DNA from: Closterium sp. Naga37s-1
Taxonomy: Eukaryota; Streptophyta; Zygnematophyceae; Desmidiales; Closteriaceae
Length of the DNA stretch: 64,000 nucleotides
Assembly: GCA_947471745.1 (NCBI GenBank)
Contig: CANJKZ010000264.1
Span: 751,501 to 815,500 of the forward strand
Reading direction: 5' to 3'
In this document: in pieces, positions 1 to 9,551 of the stretch
Numbering within the stretch: the stretch's first letter is position 1
Layout of the letters: every line of letters starts with the position of its first letter
Notes under the pieces: generated by a model
Told to the model about the DNA's origin: nothing
What the model saw: the letters and a program-made list of their open reading frames with translations, nothing else
The model's database searches: none
Position numbers and translations under genes: made by a program

Positions 1-101
1 GGGTCCTGGTACACAGGGGGAAGGCGTTGGGAGAGGTGGAATGTGGTGAGAATGCATGGAGAGGGGTCGGAGGAAAAATTCCTTGCAGCAGTCGGGGTGC
101 A

Positions 102-113
102 GCTCTGATACCA
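102..113 (-). mobile_element. Candidate LTR-retroelement primer-binding site (initiator tRNA-Met type)
   Basis: The plus strand reads GCTCTGATACCA, the 3' end of plant initiator tRNA-Met, so the minus strand carries TGGTATCAGAGC, the usual primer-binding site of plant Copia and Gypsy elements. The match is 12 of 12. No gag, pol or clear LTR ends are visible, and the element would run off the left edge, so this is at most a remnant or an element edge inside the intron. Confidence 0.35.
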
Positions 114-180
114 CTGAGAGGAACGGGTCCTGGTGGGTTAGAGGTGCACACAGGAAAAGATATGGATACAACAAGAAGCA

Positions 181-287
181 GAACGGCTTGCAGAAGTCTA
201 GTTTTGAGACGTCTCGTTTTGAGTTTTGAGACGTCTCAAAACTAAGCACGAACGGCTTGCAGAAGTCGTTTCTGAGAAATATCAAAG
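181..287. repeat. 18-bp direct repeat separated by the TTTTGAG palindrome
   Basis: GAACGGCTTGCAGAAGTC occurs at 181-198 and again at 250-267. Between them lie an incomplete and a complete copy of the palindrome; the complete one, GTTTTGAGACGTCTCAAAAC, is at 223-242 with core ACGT. A decayed version follows the second copy at about 269-287. Confidence 0.85.
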
Positions 288-319
288 CCTATTACTTTAA
301 CCAAGCTCACACAACTCAC

Positions 320-3300
320 CAGTTGCGAATCCAGCTGCTGGTGTAGCGCTGCTGCTGCCACTGCTGCTGTCCCATACACCCCCAACCGCCTGAACACCGC
401 AACACATCCACCCTTAGCCGCCCCTCCCTCCCCTCCCTCTCCCCTTACTCTCCCGCCTCCCTTCCCTGTTCGCCCTTCATCCCCCGCAACCATCCCCCCC
501 GCCTCCCTCTCTATAACCACAGTCGCCAGCTCAGCCATCTGAGCCAATCCCACCTCTCCGCCCGCCCCTGCTGCTCTGAAATCCGAAGCGGGTCCGTCTG
601 TGGAAGGGTCTGGGAATGAGAAGGAGGAGCTGCCATCGGCGTTCTGGTCGTGGGTGTGCTGCTGGGCTTTGGCTGCTGCTGCTGCCATGGCGTCTAGGCA
701 GGCGCGGTCGAAGGACGAGAGCACTGACATGTGCACGAACTCGAGTACCTCCTCCACTCGCTCCATGCTCGGTGGTGCTCCTCCTGGGGTCTGCGAGAGA
801 TGAGGATGGGTTAGATTATGGAGTAGGACACGCACATACACACACGGACACAATCAAAGGATGAGAGGGCCTACATCCGCATGAACTCCAGCCCCTCCTC
901 CACTCGCTGCATGCTCGGTGGTGCTCCTGGGGGCTGGAAGAGAGGGAAGGAAAATGATACATAGGCTGCTGGGGTTTGAGAAATCTCAAAAAAGGCCTGC
1001 AACAACAAGGGCTGCTGCTGGGCCTTGGGAGGGGAAGGGGCAGATCGGGTGGTATTACGGTTTGCATTATGGCATTAACACATCCCACCTTACAGAAGCA
1101 AGCAAGGTTAAGAAACACATCCTCTTCCTCCGGCTCCCCCATCCGTTCCCCCAGCCCTCCCCTCTCTCACCGTGTGCCTGCGGCTACTCCTCTTCCTGCC
1201 TGCTTCCAGCAGGTCGCAGCAGCACAGGTATGAGTCCAGAGCCGATTCCAATGCTGCCAATCCGTCTGCATTCGCGCCAGTACTGCTGGAAGCCTGGGGA
1301 TTAAGAGGATGAAAGGGCAAGGGTCAGGGCAGGGACGAGGGGGAAAAAGCGCGGAGTGAGGAGGCAGGTCACAGCAGCACAGATACGGGTCCAAAGCTGA
1401 TTCCAATGCTGCCAATCCGTCTGCAATCGCGCTAGTACTGCCACTCGCGCTGGACGCCTGGGAAAAAGAGCGGGCCAGGGGTGGAGGGAGAGTGGAGAGA
1501 GGAGGGGAGATGTGAGGCAGTGGTGTGGAGTATGGTACGTGAGAGGAGCAGCAGACTACAGAGCCGGGTATGGACATGGACACATGGGCATGGCTGCACG
1601 GGTTAAGGGATTCAAGCCTGGGGGGTGATAACCCGCTCACTTCCAGCAGCGTGTGGTGGTAGTCACTTAGAAGCGACGGTCTAAGTTTCAGGCGCCTCAG
1701 AAAGAAACTAAGCACTCACCTCCAGCAGGGTGTGGTGGTAGTCACTTAGAAGGGACGACAGGAAGCGAGACACCGACTGCACGAACGGGAGAAGGAGAAC
1801 CTTCGCTGAAGGTTCCTCTCTGCAATCTGCTGCTGCTACTGCTTTTGCTGCTGCTGCTGCTGTTCCTGCTGCTGCTGTTGCGGATGAGGATGATGATGGT
1901 CGGGCACAGGCAGTGGTTGGTAAGCGGCGCAGTGATTGGCAGATGAGCGGAAGCACGGCTCTGATTGGCAGAAGCTGCTGCTGCTGATCTGGCAGACCGC
2001 CAGCTGGCGATGGTGATGAGAGCGGGTGAGGGAGAGTTGGAACAGAAGCCTGGGAGAAGGGGAAAGAGGGGAAGGTAAGATAAGATGTTTGTTCCAGCGT
2101 ATGTTTTTTGAGAATTCTCAAAAAACGGTCGACTAAACAAACATGCTGCTGATGTTGATAGACAGCGCGTGAGAGAGGGTTGGAACCAAAGCCTCCAAGA
2201 GGACATGCATGTCACCTGGCAATCCATGTCACCTGGCAATCCACGTCACCTGGATGGGCATGCCACCTGGCAGTGAGCACACACCTTCTGGCAGAGAGTC
2301 CAGGCTTGCAGGGCACTGTGCGTGACAGGTGTCACTCCCAGAGGCTGCCACGTGGGCCTGACGGCCTCAATTCTCTCCTCCATCTCCTGTGGATTGTGAG
2401 AGAGGAGGAAGGGGAAAAAGGAGGTGGGAGAGAAAGGGGGGGGGTGGGGCGGCGGTGTTCGGGGGAAGGGAGTTTTGAGCAAGCAAGGAAGAGAAAATGA
2501 CAGAGAGTGTGGATGTACGAACTAGCAGAGAAGAAAAACTTCACATGATTCTCCTACTTACGGTCGACGGGCGTCAGGCAGGCACTGTCGCTTGCCTGCC
2601 TGCCAGTACTAGCATCGCTGCTGCTTGCTATGCTGTGATGTCATGAGCTGTGCTGTGATGTCATGTGCTGTGATGTCATGTGCTGTGATGTCATGTGCTG
2701 TGATGTCATGTGATGTGATGTCATGTGCTGTGATGTCATGTGATGTGATGTGCTGTGATGTCATGTGCTGTGCTGTGATGTCATGTGCTGTGCTGTGATG
2801 TCATGTGCTGTGCTGTGATGTCATGTGCTGTGCTGTGATGTCATGTGCTGTGATGTCATGTGCTGTGATGTCATGTGATGTGATGTCATGTGCTGTGATG
2901 TCATGTGCTGTGATGTCATGTGCTGTGATGTCATGTGATGTGATGTCATGTGCTGTGATGTCATGTGCTGTGCGGTGATGTCATGTGCTGTGCGGTGATG
3001 TCATGTGCTGTGCGGTGCTGTCATGTGCTGTGCGGTGATGTCATGTGCTGTGCGGTGCTGTCATGTGCTGTGCGGTGTTGTGAAGTTCTTCCAAAGAGGA
3101 GGCCGTTGAAGGAGGTTGACTCAGAGGGATCACAGCAGGCGACCGGTAGCTGATGGTACAGAACACAGACGTGCTCAAGCTGGCCCTCAAGGGACACCAG
3201 GACAGCAGCAGGCAGGATGGGCAGCTGCCTACCTGCCACTACCGGCAATGCTGCTGCTTGCTGTGCTGTGCTTACAAAGAGGAGGTCGATGGAAGAGGCC

Positions 3301-4175
3301 GAATCAGAGGGATCACAGCAGGCGGACAGCAGCTGATGGTACAGAGACGCGTTCAAGCTGGCTCTGGTGGGACACCAGGCACCAGGCAGCACCGGTACCT
3401 GCTTCCCTTGCCTGCTGCCACTGCCACCAGCACTGCCACCAGCACTGCCACCAGCACCAGCAGCAGCACCACCAGCACTTCCAGCACTGTTGTTGCTTGC
3501 TGCTGCGGCCAGTACTGCTGCGTTTCCTCTCCTGCCGCCCCAGGCGAATCCCCCCACCAGCAGCCAGCGCAACTCGCTCAGTTTCCGGCTCCACTTGGCT
3601 TCGAAGGAGGGCGGGGAGGTAATGAACTCGTGACCCTGGATAAGAAAGAGGTGGAGGGAAAACAAGAAAAATAAAAAGCAATGCAAGTTTCATAGTGAAA
3701 TTTGTGGAGCTCCACCCTTAGCATCTATCAGACAGACAGACTGATGCTATGGGCGTGCATGCAAGGGGCACGTCAGCGTCCAGCTCACCTTTACAAGTGC
3801 CAGCATGGCATCCAGAGCAGCTGCCACCTCAGCACAATCATCCCCGCCCGCTGCCTCTCCTCTCTTTCCTGTGCCCTGCTGCTTTGCAGTGCCTGTGACG
3901 TCTAGCAGAAGTTCCCGTAGCAGCTTCACCTGGTGTGGAGTGGATGGTTTGGATTGTAGTTTCTTTAGCATGGATCGTTTTTTGTAGGAAAACCGTAATG
4001 CACAATGATGTCGCAAGAACCAGTTGAAATACAGAAACATGCTATGGATTCAAATGATTGTTTTTTGTAGGCAAACCGTAATGCACAATGATGTCGCAAG
4101 AACCAGCTGAAATACAGAAACATGCTATGGAATCAAAGAGAGTTTGGAAAAAAAAAAAAAAAAAAAAAAAAAAAA

Positions 4176-4243
<68 letters not shown>

Positions 4244-4244
4244 C

Positions 4245-4276
<32 letters not shown>

Positions 4277-7200
4277 CTGCACACACCTGTCTGTGGTAGA
4301 ACGCCCTGCGGAGGTCTGGTGACAGATTGGAGAATGACGCAGCAAGAGAAGAAGCAGCGGCCTTCAGAGCACCAACTCCGGGGGAGAAGGAGGAGGAGAG
4401 AGAGGAGGGGATGGGGGAGAAGTGGAGGAGCAAGCAGAGGGGGAGAGGGAGGGGGGAAATGGCGGCAGCTGCTGCTGCTGCTGCGGCACCAGTGAGGGGG
4501 CTGATGGGGGATGGCATTTCGACGGTGTGTGAGGGGGGCGGAAGGAAGAGGGCTGAGAGGACGAGAGCGTGAAGAGACTCGGGTACCTGTCAGAAGCAAA
4601 GGGGCGTGTTCAGGGGAGGGAGATACCAGGGACGGAATTCTCTCAAAAAGGAAGCTTTAAAGGAGCAAGTAGTCAAGACAAGCAAACTGCAGGAGGAGAT
4701 TTTTTAGTCAGATTGGTAAATGCATTTGGAAGGGAAGCACCAAAGGCAGGATGAAGCACGAGAAGGAACAGCAATTGGAAAGAAACAGATTCTTGCAAGC
4801 ATTGGAAGAGCGTCGCAAGGGGCCAAGCAAAGAACGGGGGAGGAAGGGGCGGGGAAGGGGGAAACAATGGACGCATGGAAACCCAATTGGTGCCAGCTCC
4901 GATGGGACCTTTGAGTTGACTCAGAATGATCGTGTGACAAACCACAGGATGGTGCCACAAAGCACAGGGAAGGGGAGAAGAGGCGAGCACGTACCCCCAG
5001 TTGCTGTTGCATGCGAACCAGCTCCGGAGGCAGGGCTCCTCCTCCTGCTCCCTCTCCACCGCCACCGCTCCCAACCCCTCTCTCTCCAGCCCCACCGGCA
5101 GCACCAGTGCCAGCACCAGCAGCAGCAGCAGGTTTGGCTTGTTTGAGTTGCCCCACGTTGACCCCAACCTTCTTGGCAAAGCGGGACATGAAGCCGCCGG
5201 GGGACTTGGACTTGGGCTCCACAGGGGACTCGGGCCGGCGGGGCTTGCTCTTGCTGCTGCTGCTGCTGGCCGCACTGGTGGTGGGCCCTGGTGCAGAAAT
5301 GGCTCTGGAATGGGAAGGGGAGGAGGAGGGGATGAGAGGGCAGGTTTGGCTCCTTTGAACTGACCCACGTTGACCCCAACCTTCTTGGCGAAGCGGGACA
5401 CGAAGCCGCCTGGGGACTTAGAATTGGGCTCCACAGGGGTTTCAGGCCGCCGGGGCTTGCTCTTGCTGCTGCCTGCACTGGTGGCGGGCCCTGGTGCAGA
5501 AATGGCTCTGAGGTGGAAAGGGAAGCGGTGGAGTGGATGGATGAGGGGGCAGGTTCGAATGACTTGTGCCACTGCGAGGAGACTTTTGAGTCGACTCAAA
5601 AGTCACCTTGGATGAGGGGGCAGGTTTGACTGACTTGTGCCACTGCCACTGCCACATTCACCCGTTCTCAAGTGCACTGTAATAACAGCTGTGCCAGCTC
5701 ACACAACTGTTGTTGCTCAACAATAAATGGAACGTCTCTAACTCATCCTTGTCAATCTGCTTTTGAAGCGCCTAAAAAATCGTCTCAGTTCACGCGGTTT
5801 TTGAATGGAACGTCTCTAACTCATCCTTGTCAATCTGCTCTGCTCAAAACAAAACGTGCTGCGAGCAGCAACACTTCATAAGCGCTCGCTTGATGTGACT
5901 TTTGCGTCGACTCAAAAGTCATCTCAGCTCAAACCAGGGCACGGTACTCACCCGGATTCCGCTGCCGCAAGTAGCAGCACCTCATAGGCGCTTGCTTGAA
6001 GCTCCTCCATCGTCAGCCCCGATGCCAGCTGGCGCAAAGGCCACTTCAGCCGCCCCCTCGCTGAGCTGGCAGATTCTCCATCTCTTGTGCCAGCTGGCGA
6101 GTCCTCGCCACCGCCCGCCACAAGCGTGGAAGACATCTCAGACGAATCCGAACACGAGGACGAATCGGACGACGCCACGTCATCATCGTCCTCGTCATCA
6201 TTCCACCGCTCCTCATCAGTGCCAGGTGGCAGCTTCTTATTCGACCCACCAGACCTCCAGGCAGATCCCAGGATGCTCCCCTTCCCTCCAGACTCCTCGG
6301 CTCTCCCTCTCCCAATCTCGCTCTTCTTGCTTCCTGGTTCCCCTACCAGAGACGGGAAATCCAGCCGAGTAGGGACCGGGGGAGTAATCACAGCTGCAGA
6401 AGCCGCAGCAGAAGCAGCAGCTGCTGCAGCAGCAGCACTCCCACCGCCACTCATCCGCTCACCAGCACCTGCTGCATTACCAAACCCATGCCCACTGCTC
6501 GCCACGGAAACCCCACCAGCGCTGCCACCACCCCTGCTGCTAGCAGCCGACTCACGACCCCCTCCTGTTCCACTACTGACCACGCTATCCGAACCGTATC
6601 TATGCGGTGATGGGCCATGGGAATACGGAGCGTGGGCCTGTGAATCTACAGGAGGAGTGCCAGCAGCAGCAGTACCCCCTTGTGCAGCAAGAGGCCCTCC
6701 TGCTGCCAGAGTAGCAGCACCGAGGGCACTCAGAGCAGCTGCAGCTGCGGCCGACCGGGGAGCGGAAGAATGGTGGGCGGAAGCGGGACTCCTGCTGCCA
6801 CCTGTAGGGGAAGGAGGAGGATACAGCGGTTCAGGCAGTGGGGTATCGTTATACTGATGAGATGGTGGTTGGGCGGAAGCAGGACTCCTACTGCCTCCTA
6901 CAGGGGAAGCAGGAGGATAGAGTGGTTCACGTGGTGGGCTCCCATTATACTGATGAGATGGTGGTTGCGCGGAAGCAGGGCTCCTGCTAGCGCCTGCAGG
7001 AGAACGCGGAGAGAGTGGCTGAGGGGAAAGCGGAGAAATTGGCTGAGGTGACCGTGACCGGATCTGAAACTGACTGTGTGCAGCACTGTCATGATCTTGC
7101 AGCTGCAGAGATGAAGGCTTTTCTTGTGTTGGTGTCTTCACAGGGCTTGAATTCAGTGGCCGAATGGAATCAGGGCTTGCGGCATCAGCAACGTCGTGTG

Positions 7201-9167
7201 GAAACCCCGATGCTGAGGCTTTGGGATAATTTAAACTGGATGGTGATGCTGGGGAGGGCTTACCTGGGGAAGGCTGGCCTCCCCAAGCTGCTGCTAAATC
7301 TGGTGAGCCTCCTGCTCCTGCCGGGGCTTCCCTAGCAGCAGCACCTGCAGCAGCTGCTGCTGCTGCTGCTGTTCCAGGTGCTTTTGGTGCGCCCAATGAC
7401 CCCTGGGAAAGGGCGTACATGGAGTGAACAGAAGAGGGCTTTTGGTTTTCATGATCAGTGGCCCCTGCCGCTGCTGCTGTTGCTTCTGCTGCTGTTGCAG
7501 CTGCTCCCGCTGCTTCTGGTGTGCACGGTGACCCCTGGGAGAGGGCGTACATGGAGTGAACAGAAGAGGCAGAGGAAGAGTAAGCCATAAACACCGAAGC
7601 TGATTCCACCCACCCTGCCACTGCCACTCTCTCCCGTGCTCCATCGCTCCCTCCTACGCTTTCCCTCAATCCTCTTCCTCCTGCAGCATCTTCCCCTCCT
7701 CCTCCTCGTCCTCGTCCTCGTCCTCGTCCTCCTGCCACCGCCGCCGCCGCTGCTGCTGCCGCTGCATCTGCTACTGCTGCTGCTGCTGCTGCTGCTCCCT
7801 GTCCGAACCTTTCCCCCTCACACTCCAAGCCACTCGCCCCCACTTGTCCCCATCCCCCCCAGTTCAACGCCCCTGTCACATCGGTCCCTGTGGAGCAGCG
7901 AACATCACTCTCAGTGGAATAGCCTTCAGGTGACGCCGCGAATGGAGTGCCAAACAGCTTCTTGGCTAATTGTTGCGCCTTAGGCTTGACTGGGGGAGGC
8001 GAATCCGGGGTTTGCTGCTGGGCTGGGGAAGAGAGCGGGAAGAGAGGCCGAGGGGGGGCTAGGAGGGTCTCTGGCTCGGCTCTGGCTGGTGGTTTTGCAC
8101 GTCCTGCTCCCCAACCTCCCCTTGCTGCTCCTCCGACTGCTGCTCCGCCTGCTGCTGCTGCTGCTGAATCGGATCCATGGGCTCTAGAGGATTGATTCGG
8201 GACATGATCGGGAGCAGCTGAAGGGACAGCAGCACGGAACGACGGAGCAGCGGGTGCAGAAGGAGCAGAAGGAGCAGGAGGAGCGTATGCAGCAGCAGAG
8301 TCAAAGTCTGAGGCTGGCCGGGGATGGTGGGGATCAGGAGGCAGGCGAGGAGGAGCGGGGAACTCTGGGACTGTGCGGGAGGGGACTGGAAAGGCGGGAG
8401 CGAGGCGAGAAGGCGGAGGGCCGGAGGGCTCTGTGGAGGAGAGAATGACAGTGGAGGCTGTGACGAAATCTGCCTGCGAGGCGGAGTTGAGTGGGATTCA
8501 GAGAGGTTGAAAGGCAAGAGAAATGGCGGCAATGAAGCCAAGTCAAGGGTGGTGTTGGGGGGGATGGAGGTTGGATCTGAGATCTGTTTTCCTGCGATCG
8601 ACTGGATCTAATCTGAAGCAGGAGCATCCAGACGTGTACAGGAGACAAGTTAATGCTACCGCAATTATCAGAATACAGCCATTTGAGACATCGAACAACT
8701 GAAACACGAGGAAGACGAGTCGAGCTCTCACCTCACCCCTCGGAGTGACTGTTGGTTGAGCTGAAATGGCTGCTTTTATATCCACGCGCGTCCCTGAAAG
8801 GTCGAACGAAAGCGGATGAATCAAGAGACAATACGGTAATATCTAACAGGCGAATAGGGTCTATTAGCGTACTGACTCTGACGAATAACTGGGGAAAGCC
8901 GAGCCGCCGTTCGGTGCAATCACAACTCAATGAACAGTAACCGAGGAAGCAAGGACGCGGAATAGTTTGATTCTGTCGGTTTCTGTTAGTGCTCCTAACA
9001 GTACCTGACGTGGCGCACCACAGGATGTAATCCACATTTATTCTGTCCAGGTCCGAGTCTGCCCAGCCGGTTGCCGCTAGCGACGTTAATAGGTTTGAAA
9101 GTAGCAAGCGTCGGTCTCTTCGTACGCGGTACAGCTCTGCTTCGAGATTCGCTACTGTTTCCATCAT
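320..9167 (-). CDS. PATROL1: PATROL1-like protein (DUF810, MUN domain), N-terminal part, 11 exons, incomplete at left edge
   Basis: PATROL1 is a Munc13-like (MUN domain) protein that in Arabidopsis controls delivery of plasma-membrane proteins such as the H+-ATPase. I place exons at 9005-9167, 8732-8793, 5952-8473, 4995-5304, 4287-4586, 3789-3929, 3276-3635, 2285-2386, 1720-2049, 1171-1293 and 320-790; all join in phase (1,628 codons). The start is ATG 9167, giving an N-terminus with RRDRRLLLSNLL and DLDRINVDYILWCA as in the family. Exon 3 ends with the conserved MEELQASAYEVLLLAAAESG. Later exons show family blocks such as PTWQPLGVTPVTHSALQAWT (exon 8) and FLSSLLSDYHHTLLE (exon 9). Exon 3 is about 840 codons of Ala, Ser, Pro and Gly-rich sequence where the Arabidopsis protein has roughly 170 residues. 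About 20 residues expected between exons 4 and 5 are not seen, so a small exon in 4588-4994 may be missed. The C-terminal half lies left of the window. Confidence 0.85.
732..933 (-). repeat. Duplicated acceptor edge of PATROL1 exon 11
   Basis: The exon 11 start (732-789) has a diverged copy at 879-933 in the intron upstream of it on the minus strand. The copy keeps the CTCCTCCACTCGCT and ATGCTCGGTGGTGCTCC blocks and ends at a polypyrimidine and CAG acceptor-like edge. It does not continue into the rest of the exon, so it is a truncated pseudo-exon. Confidence 0.75.
975..990. repeat. Short palindrome of the TTTGAG/CTCAAA family
   Basis: TTTGAGAAATCTCAAA has 7-bp arms (TTTGAGA/TCTCAAA) around AA. 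It lies in the intron between PATROL1 exons 10 and 11 and resembles the palindromes found at duplication junctions elsewhere in the window, although no flanking copy is clear here. Confidence 0.6.
1202..1462 (-). repeat. Duplicated PATROL1 exon 10
   Basis: Two copies of about 100 bp encode nearly the same peptide, ADGLAALESALD(S/P)YLCCCDL. The minus-strand 5' copy (about 1360-1462) loses similarity soon after CCCDL and has no donor in phase. The 3' copy (1171-1293) has acceptor and donor in phase with exons 9 and 11 and is taken as the real exon. Skipping or exon choice between the copies is possible. Confidence 0.75.
1632..1758 (-). repeat. Duplicated donor edge of PATROL1 exon 9 with palindromic spacer
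   Basis: The 46-bp end of exon 9 with its splice donor (about 1713-1758) is repeated at 1632-1678 with few changes. Between the copies is an imperfect palindrome, with CTAAGTTTC and GAAACTAAG as outer arms (1681-1712) around an AGGCGCCT core. The second copy still has a donor-like GTGAGC. Confidence 0.85.
2023..2192 (-). repeat. Duplicated acceptor region of PATROL1 exon 9 with perfect 24-bp palindrome
   Basis: The segment GAGAGTTGGAACAGAAGCCT at the exon 9 start recurs with small changes at about 2165-2192. Between them, 2103-2126 is a perfect 24-bp palindrome whose centre is TTTTGAGAATTCTCAAAA (core AATT). Short outer inverted repeats (ATGTTTGTT and AACAAACAT) flank it. Confidence 0.85.
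2635..3085. repeat. Minisatellite of 15- and 20-bp units in PATROL1 intron 7
   Basis: About 450 bp of tandem CTGTGATGTCATGTG (15 bp) mixed with a 20-bp form that has an extra GCTGT; the right end carries a TGCGGTG variant. It lies in the intron between exons 7 and 8. Both sides carry sequence like the end of exon 7 (2583-2637 resembles 3219-3275), so the array seems to have grown from a copied exon edge. Confidence 0.9.
3092..3400 (-). repeat. Duplicated donor edge of PATROL1 exon 7
   Basis: About 130 bp covering the last codons of exon 7 and its donor (3277-3400) is repeated at 3092-3222. Shared blocks include AAAGAGGAGG, GGGATCACAGCAGGCG and AGCTGATGGTACAGA. The exon peptide NASLYHQLLSACCDPSDSAS has the relic LYHQLPVACCDPSESTS in the copy. 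Confidence 0.8.
3977..4131. repeat. 83-bp tandem duplication in PATROL1 intron 5
   Basis: GTTTTTTGTAGG followed by AAACCGTAATGCACAATGAT and on to CATGCTATGGA occurs at 3977-4048 and 4060-4131, over 95% alike. This pair lies deeper in the intron, without a palindrome between the copies, and is probably the youngest duplication in this gene. Confidence 0.9.
4149..4277. repeat. Compound microsatellite: A-tract, (ACGC)n, (AC)n
   Basis: A run of about 29 A is followed by roughly 17 ACGC units and then AC repeats. It ends only a few bases from the donor of PATROL1 exon 5 (minus strand). It gives rise to long spurious open frames on both strands. Confidence 0.97.
4588..4994 (-). other. PATROL1 intron 4
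   Basis: This stretch of 407 bp has no exon that I can support, although family alignment suggests about 20 residues could be encoded here. It contains decayed palindromes of the TTTTGAG type: TTTGAGTTGACTCAGAA at 4910-4926, and GGAATTCTCTCAAAAAGG near 4635-4653. Confidence 0.5.
4995..5507 (-). repeat. Duplicated PATROL1 exon 4 (basic FAKKVGVNVGQ segment)
   Basis: Two tandem copies each start with an acceptor followed by AISAPGP and contain SKSPGGF(V/M)SRFAKKVGVN. The first copy (from 5507 to about 5370 on the minus strand) stops after GQFKG with no usable donor. The second (4995-5304) continues to LPPELVRMQQQLG and a GTACGT donor, and is in phase with exons 3 and 5, so it is annotated as the exon. 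Confidence 0.8.
5540..5646. repeat. 36-bp direct repeat around a perfect 24-bp palindrome
   Basis: GATGAGGGGGCAGGTT...ACTTGTGCCACTGC occurs at 5540-5575 and 5611-5646 with three differences. Between them, 5581-5604 is a perfect palindrome centred on TTTTGAGTCGACTCAAAA (core TCGA). It lies in PATROL1 intron 3, just upstream of exon 4. Confidence 0.9.
5726..5839. repeat. 36-bp direct repeat with decayed palindromic spacer
   Basis: AATGGAACGTCTCTAACTCA and the following CCTTGTCAATCTGCT occur at 5726-5761 and 5804-5839, almost identical. The spacer starts TTTTGAAGCGCCTAAAAAA, a decayed GCGC-core palindrome. Confidence 0.85.
5897..5920. repeat. 24-bp palindrome, TCGA core, one mismatch
   Basis: GACTTTTGCGTCGACTCAAA plus AGTC is the same palindrome as at 5581-5604 except for one arm base (GCG for GAG). 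It lies 32 bp from the donor of PATROL1 exon 3. Confidence 0.85.
6775..7600 (-). repeat. Coding tandem repeats inside PATROL1 exon 3
   Basis: At about 6775-7000 a 32-residue unit beginning GGSRSPASA(Q/H) and carrying PPSHQYN and EPLYPP occurs about three times. At about 7398-7600 the peptide SSVHSMYALSQGS occurs twice, 131 bp apart, separated by poly-Ala. These repeats are in frame and account for part of the exon's excess length. They look like the coding counterpart of the duplications seen in introns. Confidence 0.75.
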
Positions 9168-9551
9168 GCGAAACGCATCAGATGGATCACACGTGACTAT
9201 CGGAGACTGCCACTATCTACGACTCGAACTTACCACGAGGTTCCACACTCCGACATTTTCCTTACTACCGTACTCATCTAGGAAGCATTCGACACCAGAA
9301 TAGGTGGGATACCGGCCACTCAAGACTGTTTGTCATGCTCCAGCACGGCACGGCATTCGATGTGATATGGTGAGCTAATCAGGGAAGATTTGGCACCAGA
9401 CCGCGACTTTGACGTGACCACCGTGTGAAATCTGAGAATTTCTCGTCACAAGCACATCTGGAATTATCTACCGTTATGGACTTACAAACTGAATTCTCAA
9501 AAAAACATTCCTCAAATTCTATATATCACTTCAGTTTCAATTCAATTGAGC
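9168..9551. other. Intergenic region between PATROL1-like and protease genes
   Basis: These 384 bp lie upstream of the PATROL1 start and downstream of the protease stop, with both genes on the minus strand, so they should contain the PATROL1 promoter and the protease 3' end. I see no clear TATA box. Partial palindromes (CTGAGAATTTCTC near 9431 and GAATTCTCAAAAAAAC near 9491) resemble the AATT-core family. Confidence 0.6.

Larger units (their letters stand above)
1..319 (-). other. Partial intron of the PATROL1-like gene at the left edge
   Basis: This is sequence downstream (minus strand) of the splice donor that follows exon 11 at 320. I see no conserved MUN-domain exon in it, so the next exon lies outside the window. 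It holds a candidate tRNA-iMet primer-binding site at 102-113, a repeated decamer at 1-10 and 125-134, and a direct repeat of 18 bp (181-198 and 250-267) with palindromes next to it. Confidence 0.6.

Noticed and set aside
2635..3085. TGATGTCA-like motifs as a cluster of bZIP-binding sites
   Set aside because: The motif is a by-product of the tandem unit inside an intron; nothing else points to regulation.
3979..4060. 83-bp repeat as a transposon footprint
   Set aside because: There are no terminal inverted repeats and no target duplication, and the pair is directly adjacent, so it is a plain tandem duplication.
4088..4599. Open frames rich in His-Thr-Ala-Arg or Cys-Val repeats
   Set aside because: They are translations of the ACGC/AC microsatellite.
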